Source: Gammaproteobacteria bacterium
GTDB taxonomy: Bacteria; Pseudomonadota; Gammaproteobacteria; Enterobacterales; Alteromonadaceae
Reading direction: 5' to 3'
Assembly (NCBI GenBank): GCA_027484495.1
Contig: JAIXSW010000017.1
Span: 1 to 6,316 of the forward strand
DNA: 6,316 nucleotides
The position numbers and the translations under genes are program-made. Shown one piece after another: positions 1 to 5,313 of this stretch; the first letter of the stretch is position 1, and each line of letters starts with the position of its first letter. The notes beneath the pieces are model-generated. The model was not told where the DNA came from and did no database searches. It worked only from the letters and a program-made list of their open reading frames with translations.

Positions 1-1083
1 GTACTGAATGCCGTCTTCTTCACTGTGTTCGCGCAAAAATGACTTGCGCGACGAATACACCACTGTATCCAGTTCACGGCTTTGCGCATTGATGCCAAAC
101 GGCAGCTGCGGGCTATCATCAAACAATGTCAGGTCCGGCAACACCAGATGAGCTAACCGTGGCATCGCTTTAAGGAAATAGTCACCGGCCTGCGCGCGCA
201 GACCGGGGTCGTCCGCCAGCAGACTGTCGAGCATCGTGGCAAACTCGTTGGGAAGCCCGAGACTACGCGCTGGGATCGCTTTGCGGCCAAAACGACAGCC
301 CTGGCCAGACGCCAGCGCATATAAAGTCCCAGCCACGCCCTGCTCATCAAAGCGTGGGCTGGATAAAGCGCCGGCACGTTGCTCAGCGCCAATAAAATAC
401 ACATCGCCAAGCCTGGCATTAGAATTTTGTAAATCGGCAGACATCAGCGCCATCACGTTATTGCTCAGGTAAGTCCCCTGCTCATCGGTCTGGGCAAACA
501 CAGAGCTGCCCCAATCGACCAGACTGATTTGGCCACTGAGTTCGTCATACACCAGATTGGACGGTTTGATATCACCGTGCACGATAGGACAAGCTTCACC
601 GTCTTTCTGATGACTGCGCAGTACTTTGAGTAAACTGGCGAGCTGGGCGGCGATATCAATGATCAGCCGGACTGGCAGGCGACCATGGCGCAGGCTGTAT
701 TGTTCAAGGTCAATGCCGCGGGCCCGGCCCATCATCAGAATGCCTTGTTTTTTCACCAGCTGGTAGGTGATGTACCGCGGCACATTCGGATGCTGAATTT
801 GTGACAACATATACGCTTCGTCAGCCAGCCGCTCCTGGATATGTTGCGGCAGGTTGATGCGGGAAAACTTAAACACACATTGTTCGCCGGCTTTATCCAG
901 CCCGGCAAACGCAAAGCCATAAGCGCCTTTGCCGACCAGCTCGATGTCGCGATAGCCTAATTTGCGTAATTCATCGATACACAACGCGACCCAGTCTTTG
1001 AGCTTTTTCGCGTCATTGGCATTGAGCAGATAAATCGACTGCTCTTCCGGAATATAAAAATTACGTAATTGGTGTTTGTACAT
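1..1083 (-). CDS. Hanks-type Ser/Thr protein kinase, 3' end cut by window edge
   Basis: The minus-strand frame from the ATG at 1083 stays open for 361 codons to base 1, so the C-terminus is missing. Eukaryotic-type kinase motifs appear in order: a glycine loop GKGAYG (residues 51-56), the ATP-binding lysine in VFKFS (K72), a helix-C glutamate in DEAYML (E89), the catalytic loop HGDIKPSN (169-176, with D171, K173 and N176; HGD replaces the usual HRD), and VDWG (D190, in place of DFG). FIGAEQ near 230-235 fits the APE position. No metal or catalytic residue is missing, so an active cytoplasmic kinase is likely; no membrane segment is visible. The start is chosen because a stop (TAA, 1117-1119) lies just upstream in frame and the next ATG falls after the glycine loop. 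No Shine-Dalgarno site is seen. It follows the bkd operon on the same strand but beyond a terminator. The substrate is unknown; the family call is firm, the function is not. Confidence 0.85.
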   Translation of the reverse strand, partial: MYKHQLRNFYIPEEQSIYLLNANDAKKLKDWVALCIDELRKLGYRDIELVGKGAYGFAFAGLDKAGEQCVFKFSRINLPQHIQERLADEAYMLSQIQHPNVPRYITYQLVKKQGILMMGRARGIDLEQYSLRHGRLPVRLIIDIAAQLASLLKVLRSHQKDGEACPIVHGDIKPSNLVYDELSGQISLVDWGSSVFAQTDEQGTYLSNNVMALMSADLQNSNARLGDVYFIGAEQRAGALSSPRFDEQGVAGTLYALASGQGCRFGRKAIPARSLGLPNEFATMLDSLLADDPGLRAQAGDYFLKAMPRLAHLVLPDLTLFDDSPQLPFGINAQSRELDTVVYSSRKSFLREHSEEDGIQY

Positions 1084-1092
1084 CGCTGAAAC

Positions 1093-1118
1093 AAAAAAGC
1101 CCCGAATGGGGCTTTTTT
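1093..1118 (-). terminator. Rho-independent terminator after bkdB
   Basis: This is a perfect 11-bp inverted repeat, AAAAAAGCCCC (1093-1103) and GGGGCTTTTTT (1108-1118), around a 4-base loop GAAT. The GC core plus a six-T run on either strand makes it a good intrinsic terminator in both directions. It lies 52 bp after the bkdB stop codon and fits as the end of the bkd operon. The T run ends only 9 nt before the start codon of the downstream kinase gene, which is an unusual position. Confidence 0.9.
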
Positions 1119-1148
1119 AACAGGTTTTGCGCGCCTTAGATAGCGCTG

Positions 1149-1165
1149 GCGCATTGTTTATGCGC
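1149..1165. other. Small hairpin between bkdB and its terminator
   Basis: GCGCAT (1149-1154) and ATGCGC (1160-1165) form a perfect 6-bp stem with a 5-base loop. It starts a few bases after the bkdB stop and lies upstream of the main terminator. It has no T run of its own. It may add structure to the 3' end of the mRNA or be incidental. Confidence 0.35.
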
Positions 1166-1170
1166 ATTCG

Positions 1171-2739
1171 TTAGCGCATAGCCACCAGCATCGCTGACGG
1201 CTCTTCCAGGTACTTTTTCCACAGGTTGGTAAAGCGGGCAATAGTGCCACCGTCAATCACCCGGTGATCGCCAGACCAGCTGACCTGCATGATGGACCGC
1301 GCCACCACATGCCCTTTGGCATCAAAGCGTGGCAGTTGCTGCACTTTACCGAGCGCCACAATCGCGACTTCCGGTTTGTTGATAATTGGCGTCGCAACTG
1401 TGCCGCCAATGGCGCCGATATTGGAGATGGTGATAGTGCCACCTTTTAAATCGGCCGGGCTCACACGGCCTTCCCGCGCCAAATCAGTCAGACGGGTTAA
1501 ATCTGTCGCGATCTCCACGATAGATTTACGCTGACAATCTTTAACATTCGGTACCAGCAGACCGACTTTAGAATCAACAGCAATGCCAATATTGTGTTCG
1601 TCAAAACAAGTCAGCGCGCTGCAATCTGCATTGACCTGACTGTTTAAGATCGGGAACTCATTGAGCGCCAGCGACATCGCTTTCATAAAAAACGGCATCA
1701 TGGTCAGCTTGACGCCTTGCTTGGCCAGATTGTCTTTCAGGCTTAACCGCAGCGCGATAAGGTCGGTCAGATCAATCTCTTCACAGTAAGTGAAATGCGG
1801 AATGGTGCTGACAGACTCAGCCATCTGCCGTGCCATCGCCGCTTTGATGCCTTTGATCGGTTCAACCCGGCGGCCGGTGTTGGCGGAGTTCGCAGTATTG
1901 GCAGCGTTCACTGCAGCTGGCGCGACCACTGGTGCTGTTGTCGCTGGGGCAGCCACAGCACCAGACACAAAGGCCTGCACGTCATGTTTAAACACACGCC
2001 CCTTCGGACCTGTGCCTGGCACGCGGTGAATATCGATACTGAGTTCGCGTGCCAGCCGGCGTACCGCCGGGCTTGCCAGCGCTTTGTGGCCGGCAGGCAG
2101 ACTAGTGACTGCTGCAGGCGCTGTTGCTGTTGCCGTTGTCGCAACAGGTGTAGCAGCCGGCGCCTGATGTGCTGATGGCGGCTGTCCTGAAGCGAGGTCG
2201 GCGTCCATCTCGATGGCAAACAGCGGCGCATGCACTTTGGCGATATGGCCTTTGGCCGTATACAGCTTCACTACTTTGCCCGGATGTTTGGCCGGAATTT
2301 GCACTAAAGCTTTGTCGGTCATCACGTCACAGACCGGTTGGTCTTCAGCGATGATATCGCCTTCTTTGACCAGCCAATCCACCACTTCACATTCGACAAT
2401 GCCTTCACCGATATCCGGCAGAATAAAATCTTCAACGACTTTGCCGCCAACGGCGACAGCAGCCACCGGCGCAGCCACGACAGGTGCATCACCGGCCATC
2501 ACATCCACAATCATTTCAAACAAAGGCGCATGCACTTTGGCAATATCGCCTTTGGCGTAATACAGTTTGCTGACCACGCCGTTATAAATCGCCGGGATCT
2601 GTACTAAGGCTTTATCGGTCATCACGTCGCAGATTGGCTGATCTTCAACAATCCGATCGCCTTCTTTCACCAGCCAGTCGACCAGTTCACATTCCACGAT
2701 GCCTTCACCAATGTCCGGCAGGATAAAATCTTTTTTCAT
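1171..2739 (-). CDS. bkdB: Branched-chain 2-oxoacid dehydrogenase E2 (dihydrolipoyl acyltransferase), two lipoyl domains
   Basis: E2 core of the branched-chain 2-oxoacid dehydrogenase complex: it takes the acyl group from E1 on a lipoyl arm and passes it to CoA. Predicted length is 522 aa. Domains in order: lipoyl domain 1 (about 4-79, lipoyl lysine K43 in MTDKALVQI); a short Ala/Val linker; lipoyl domain 2 (about 104-179, K143 in the same motif); an Ala/Thr/Pro linker; the peripheral subunit-binding domain (about 220-258, SPAVRRLARE then GTGPKGRV); a second Ala/Asn/Thr linker; and the acyltransferase domain (about 292-522) with the catalytic DHRVIDGG motif (H492, D496). The ATG at 2739 is preferred over one at 2784 because it has a GGAG site 6 nt upstream and directly begins the lipoyl fold, whereas the longer form would overlap bkdA2. 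BCKDH E2 proteins usually have one lipoyl domain; the extra 100 residues account for the length. A PDH-type E2 is unlikely given the BCKDH-type E1 partners. Confidence 0.93.
   Translation of the reverse strand: MKKDFILPDIGEGIVECELVDWLVKEGDRIVEDQPICDVMTDKALVQIPAIYNGVVSKLYYAKGDIAKVHAPLFEMIVDVMAGDAPVVAAPVAAVAVGGKVVEDFILPDIGEGIVECEVVDWLVKEGDIIAEDQPVCDVMTDKALVQIPAKHPGKVVKLYTAKGHIAKVHAPLFAIEMDADLASGQPPSAHQAPAATPVATTATATAPAAVTSLPAGHKALASPAVRRLARELSIDIHRVPGTGPKGRVFKHDVQAFVSGAVAAPATTAPVVAPAAVNAANTANSANTGRRVEPIKGIKAAMARQMAESVSTIPHFTYCEEIDLTDLIALRLSLKDNLAKQGVKLTMMPFFMKAMSLALNEFPILNSQVNADCSALTCFDEHNIGIAVDSKVGLLVPNVKDCQRKSIVEIATDLTRLTDLAREGRVSPADLKGGTITISNIGAIGGTVATPIINKPEVAIVALGKVQQLPRFDAKGHVVARSIMQVSWSGDHRVIDGGTIARFTNLWKKYLEEPSAMLVAMR
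2203..2430 (-). repeat. Lipoyl-domain repeat, copy 2 (in bkdB)
   Basis: This stretch encodes residues 104-179 of E2, the second lipoyl domain, a tandem partner of the copy at 2503-2730. Most differences fall just after the lipoyl-lysine hairpin (around residues 151-165) and at the domain end. The N-terminal half, including ILPDIGEGIVECE and DVMTDKALVQIPA, is nearly or fully unchanged. Confidence 0.9.
2503..2730 (-). repeat. Lipoyl-domain repeat, copy 1 (in bkdB)
   Basis: This stretch encodes residues 4-79 of E2, the first lipoyl domain. It aligns without gaps to the second copy exactly 300 bp away. By hand count 61 of 76 residues are identical, and over 210 aligned bases (2521-2730 against 2221-2430) about 78% match. 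The lipoyl-lysine region is the best conserved part. Confidence 0.9.
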
Positions 2740-2745
2740 CGATAA

Positions 2746-2749
2746 CTCC
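2746..2749 (-). promoter_or_regulatory. Shine-Dalgarno site setting the bkdB start
   Basis: GGAG on the minus strand sits 6 nt before the ATG at 2739, inside the 13-bp gap after the bkdA2 stop codon. It supports this ATG over the in-frame ATG at 2784, which lies within bkdA2. Confidence 0.7.
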
Positions 2750-2752
2750 GGC

Positions 2753-3730
2753 TCAGAAATTGACTGACGCTTTAATGGCTTCAAAGGTTTTTAAATGGTC
2801 AGCAACGTATTCTTTTTCCAGCGCCAGCGGATATGGCGTATCCAGACCACAGACGCGCAGAATCGGGCTTTCCAGATGCAGGAAACAACGCTGCTGAATG
2901 GTCGCGGCGATCTCACCGGCAAAACCACCGGTCAGCGGCGCTTCGTGGTTGATCACCAGCCGGCCGGTCTTTTGCACTGACGCTGCGACGGTGTCGACAT
3001 CCCACGGCAGAATGCTGCGCAGGTCGATCAGTTCACAGGAAATACCAATGGCTTCAGCCATTTCGACCGCTTTTTCCACGATCTCCATTTGTGCGCCCCA
3101 GGCCAGCACTGTGACCTGAGTGCCGGTTTTCATCACTTCGGCCTGACCAATCGGCAGCTCGTAATACTCTTCCGGCACTTCGCCGACCGATGCGCGGTAC
3201 AGTTTTTTCGGTTCAAAGAAAATCACCGGATCCGGGCAGTTAATCGACGCCAACAACAAACCTTTGGCTTGGTGCGGATTACGTGGCACGACAATTTTCA
3301 GGCCCGGCGTATGGGCAAAATAAGCTTCCGGTGACTGGCTATGATAATGACCACCAGCGATACCGCCGCCGTATGGCGTACGGAACACCAGACCGCCGAC
3401 GTTAAATTCGTTGCCTGAGCGGTAGCGGAACTTGGCCGTTTCGTTGACGATCTGGTCAAAGGCCGGAAAGATGTAGTCGGCAAACTGAATTTCCGCGACG
3501 GGCGTCATACCCTGCGCCGCCATGCCGTTGGCAAAACCGGCAATGCCTTGTTCGGTCAGCGGCGTGTTAAAACAACGCGCTTTGCCATATTTTTCCTGCA
3601 ACTTGGATGTGGCGCGGAATACACCGCCAAAATGGCCAACGTCTTCACCAAAACACACCACGCCATCGTTTTTGGCCATCGCTAAATCCAGCGCGTTGTT
3701 GATGGCCTGTAACATATTCATTTTCGCCAT
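2753..3730 (-). CDS. bkdA2: Branched-chain 2-oxoacid dehydrogenase E1 beta subunit
   Basis: Beta half of the thiamine-diphosphate decarboxylase (E1, alpha2beta2) that decarboxylates the 2-oxoacids derived from Leu, Ile and Val and acylates the lipoyl arm of E2. The protein is 325 aa, full length for the family. Visible landmarks: GEDVG (28-32), the TPLTEQGI segment with the conserved glutamate E60 expected to contact the cofactor's pyrimidine ring, YHSQSPEAYFAH (129-140) at the active-site face, and the C-terminal transketolase domain with LRSILPWDVDT (237-247) and HEAPLTGGFAGEI (262-274). Stretches such as YHSQSPEA, FFEPK, LPWDVDT and SHEAPLTGGF-like sequence are recalled from human BCKDHB and separate it from PDH E1 beta. 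Its ATG overlaps the bkdA1 stop by one base (TAATG), with GGGAG 6 nt upstream, so translation is probably coupled. An ATG three codons later is a less likely start. Confidence 0.95.
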   Translation of the reverse strand: MAKMNMLQAINNALDLAMAKNDGVVCFGEDVGHFGGVFRATSKLQEKYGKARCFNTPLTEQGIAGFANGMAAQGMTPVAEIQFADYIFPAFDQIVNETAKFRYRSGNEFNVGGLVFRTPYGGGIAGGHYHSQSPEAYFAHTPGLKIVVPRNPHQAKGLLLASINCPDPVIFFEPKKLYRASVGEVPEEYYELPIGQAEVMKTGTQVTVLAWGAQMEIVEKAVEMAEAIGISCELIDLRSILPWDVDTVAASVQKTGRLVINHEAPLTGGFAGEIAATIQQRCFLHLESPILRVCGLDTPYPLALEKEYVADHLKTFEAIKASVNF

Positions 3731-4911
3731 TACATTCTCCCTGACGTGATTGGATACGCATCCGGGTATTTACGGATGTGCTCTTTAAGTTCCGCCAACT
3801 GGCGTTCCAGTTCAGGGATAGGCTCGGCGTAAACGTCACTGATCAGATGTTCAATACCTGGTTTCGCGACTTTTTCTGCCACTTTTAATGCTTCCAGAAT
3901 GTCTTGACGCAGCTGCTCGATAGCGGCTTTGTCGGCATCATCATCCAACCAGCCTTTTTGCAGCAGGAATAAACGAAACCGGGCAACCGGATCGTTTTTG
4001 CGCCACAGCTCTTCTTCTTCTTTTGAGCGATAGCCACTTGGGTCATCCGACGAGGAATGGGCGCCGAGGCGGTAGGCAATAGATTCAAGCAGCACAGGTT
4101 CATTGTTGGCTAAAGCATATTCACGCGCCATTTTAGTCGCCTGATACACTGCCAGAATGTCAGCGCCGTCAACGCGGATGGTTTTCATACCATAACCAAC
4201 ACCGCGGCAGGCAATGCCGTCGCCTTTAAATTGCTCGTTGGCTGGTGTTGAGATGGCGTAGCCGTTGTTGCGGCAGAAAAACAGCACTGGCGCTTTGTGC
4301 ACGGCGGCCATATTCAGACCGGCGTGGAAATCGCCTTCAGACGCTGCGCCTTCACCGAAATAACAAATGGTCACATTGGCCAGACCGCGTAATTTCTGCG
4401 CGTAGGCGTAACCAGCGGCTTGTGGGATTTGCGTGCCAAGCGGGCTGGAAATGGTCATGTAATGAATGGCATTGCTGCCGTAATGCACCGGCATCTGGCG
4501 GCCTTTGCCGAGGTCTTTTTCGTTGGAAAACAGCTGGTTCATAAACTGTTCCAGCGTGAAACCACGGTAACGTAACGCGCCTTGTTCACGGTATTGCGCC
4601 ATGATCATATCGGCATCGTCCAGCGCTGCGGCACTACCGACTGTGGCGGCTTCTTCGCCGAGGCATTGCATATAAAAACTGATCCGGCCCTGACGCTGTG
4701 CGCCTAACATCCGTTCGTCCAGCACGCGGATAAAGGTCATGGTCTGGTACATTTTCAGCGCTGTGGCTTTATCGAGTTCCGGTGCGGTCGCACCTTCGTA
4801 GAGAGTGCCGTCGTCCTGTAAAATGCGCAGTGTCGGGATCTGCAAAGCGTGGCCACTGGTGAATTCGGCGTGGTGCACGGTCGAAATCGTGGCGTTATTC
4901 GGGTTGGTCAT
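3730..4911 (-). CDS. bkdA1: Branched-chain 2-oxoacid dehydrogenase E1 alpha subunit
   Basis: Alpha half of BCKDH E1, carrying the thiamine-diphosphate/Mg site. The protein is 393 aa. The cofactor motif begins GEGAASEGD (186-194) and ends with RNNGYAIS (214-221); GEG in place of GDG is also what I recall for human BCKDHA, so it is not a defect. YRLGAHSSSDDPSGYR (280-295) matches the phosphorylation loop of mitochondrial E1 alpha, with S286 at the position of the regulatory serine. The N-terminal 40 residues resemble the pre-core extension of BCKDH E1 alpha rather than PDH. The ATG at 4911 has a purine-rich GAGAGA close upstream and opens a three-gene operon with bkdA2 and bkdB. The stop overlaps the bkdA2 start. 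Expression is probably set by the palindromic sites in the 402-bp region upstream. Confidence 0.95.
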   Translation of the reverse strand: MTNPNNATISTVHHAEFTSGHALQIPTLRILQDDGTLYEGATAPELDKATALKMYQTMTFIRVLDERMLGAQRQGRISFYMQCLGEEAATVGSAAALDDADMIMAQYREQGALRYRGFTLEQFMNQLFSNEKDLGKGRQMPVHYGSNAIHYMTISSPLGTQIPQAAGYAYAQKLRGLANVTICYFGEGAASEGDFHAGLNMAAVHKAPVLFFCRNNGYAISTPANEQFKGDGIACRGVGYGMKTIRVDGADILAVYQATKMAREYALANNEPVLLESIAYRLGAHSSSDDPSGYRSKEEEELWRKNDPVARFRLFLLQKGWLDDDADKAAIEQLRQDILEALKVAEKVAKPGIEHLISDVYAEPIPELERQLAELKEHIRKYPDAYPITSGRM

Positions 4912-4981
4912 AGATCTCTCTTTGTCATGCGGGTAACGCGGACCTTGGTGTTTGCCGGCTTTACCTTAATGTTGAATCCAT

Positions 4982-5012
4982 CTGACCGACAGTCTGGCGC
5001 TGTTTGGGTCAG
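4982..5012 (-). other. Stem-loop in the bkd leader
   Basis: CTGACC (4982-4987) pairs with GGTCAG (5007-5012), and CAG (4990-4992) with CTG (5000-5002) inside it, across small internal loops. On the minus strand no T run follows, so it is not an intrinsic terminator. It would lie about 70 nt before the bkdA1 start. A purine-rich AGGGGAG (about 5017-5023) just upstream has no usable start codon behind it. The function is unknown. Confidence 0.35.
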
Positions 5013-5049
5013 CTTCTCCCCTGGATTTTTGCAGACGGTTTCTCGCGTC

Positions 5050-5081
5050 GGATTATTTTACTTTACGTAGACGTCAAGCAA
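5050..5081 (-). promoter_or_regulatory. Possible bkd promoter, proximal
   Basis: On the minus strand, TTGACG (5077-5072) could act as -35 with TAATCC (5055-5050) as -10 at a 16-bp spacing; alternatively TTGCTT (5081-5076) pairs with TAAAAT (5060-5055) at 15 bp. Each option is imperfect. The operator-like palindrome at 5062-5077 falls in the -35/spacer, which would suit repression. The 5' leader would be about 130 nt. Confidence 0.35.
5062..5077 (-). promoter_or_regulatory. LiuR-like operator, bkd-proximal site
   Basis: The plus strand reads TTTACGTAGACGTCAA, a 16-bp imperfect palindrome with 6 of 8 symmetric pairs and two intact ACGT cores at 6-bp spacing. The two arms, TTTACGT and (on the other strand) TTGACGT, resemble the half-sites I recall for LiuR, the MerR-family regulator of branched-chain amino acid degradation in Proteobacteria. 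It overlaps a TTGACG that could serve as a -35 for bkdA1 (5072-5077). The regulator is not in this window, and the match is from memory. Confidence 0.55.
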
Positions 5082-5124
5082 ACCACTGCAGCTTCGCTGT
5101 TATTATTTTGTTCCAGCGGCGCAA

Positions 5125-5153
5125 ACTTTACCTTTACGTAAACTGCATTGCAA
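5125..5153 (-). promoter_or_regulatory. Possible bkd promoter, distal
   Basis: On the minus strand, TTGCAA (5153-5148) and TAAAGT (5130-5125) are 17 bp apart, each matching four of six consensus positions. The distal palindrome fills most of the spacer and touches the -10. This would be a second, upstream start for the bkd operon; evidence is weak. Confidence 0.25.
5127..5142 (-). promoter_or_regulatory. LiuR-like operator, bkd-distal site
   Basis: The plus strand reads TTTACCTTTACGTAAA, a second 16-bp imperfect palindrome with 6 of 8 symmetric pairs. Against a TTTACGT-NN-ACGTAAA pattern it differs at a single base (position 6). It lies 65 bp from the bkd-proximal site, about six helical turns, which suits binding of two dimers on a similar face. 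It overlaps a possible -10 (5125-5130). Confidence 0.55.
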
Positions 5154-5247
5154 CCGCGTCAGTCAGTAAAACGTAGCACAGCACGGCTTTTTACGGTGAA
5201 TTTTTCCGTACGCTCGGATAAGTAAAACTAATGCGAGAGCAGTTGAT

Positions 5248-5270
5248 GGCGCTATCCGGCCGGAAGCGCC
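5248..5270. other. Strong hairpin downstream of astE
   Basis: GGCGCT (5248-5253) and AGCGCC (5265-5270) form the base of a stem whose inner part is the perfect palindrome TCCGGCCGGA (5255-5264), leaving a single bulged A at 5254. There is no T run on the minus strand side. It may stabilise the 3' end of the astE transcript or belong to a REP-like element; only one copy is visible here. Confidence 0.45.
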
Positions 5271-5283
5271 GTGCATTCATGGC

Positions 5284-5306
5284 CCGGCAGCAGTCCTTGC
5301 TGCCGG
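5284..5306 (-). terminator. Hairpin just after astE, possible transcript end
   Basis: CCGGCAGCA (5284-5292) and TGCTGCCGG (5298-5306) form a perfect 9-bp stem with a 5-base loop, starting 7 bp after the astE stop codon. Its position suits the end of the astE transcript, but no T tract follows on the minus strand, so it is not a standard intrinsic terminator. Confidence 0.4.
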
Positions 5307-5313
5307 CTTTCAC

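Larger units (their letters stand above)
4912..5313. other. Intergenic control region between astE and bkdA1
   Basis: The 402 bp hold no convincing gene; short frames here lack start signals and family features. Going leftward from astE, the region contains two hairpins, an AT-richer part with two ACGT-based palindromes and promoter-like hexamers (about 5050-5153), and a leader with a stem-loop before the bkdA1 start. It is the most probable promoter region of the bkd operon. Confidence 0.75.

Noticed and set aside
186..188. GEG instead of GDG in the E1 alpha cofactor motif (residue numbers), suspected as a damaged Mg site.
   Set aside because: The same GEGAASEGD sequence occurs in human BCKDHA as I recall it, so it is normal for the family.
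957..1154. A 65-codon minus-strand frame spanning the terminator.
   Set aside because: It runs through the terminator hairpin and sits in another frame of the kinase gene, which has clear kinase motifs; its translation shows no recognisable feature.
1790..2607. Several plus-strand frames of 60-126 codons opposite bkdB, rich in Ala, Cys or Arg.
   Set aside because: They mirror the repetitive Ala/Thr/Pro linkers and the duplicated lipoyl domains on the other strand; none has a domain or start signal.
2740..2784. Upstream ATG at 2784 as the start of bkdB, adding 15 residues.
   Set aside because: It would overlap the end of bkdA2 by 32 bp, lacks a clear Shine-Dalgarno site, and the added residues are not part of the lipoyl fold; the ATG at 2739 has GGAG at good spacing.
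4908..4927. A six-residue minus-strand frame whose stop overlaps the bkdA1 ATG, a possible leader peptide.
   Set aside because: There is no Shine-Dalgarno site and no run of Leu, Ile or Val codons or attenuator hairpin that would suit translational attenuation.
5191..5280. A 29-codon minus-strand frame between astE and the bkd control region.
   Set aside because: It starts right after a hairpin with no Shine-Dalgarno site, spans a second hairpin, and shows no recognisable protein feature.
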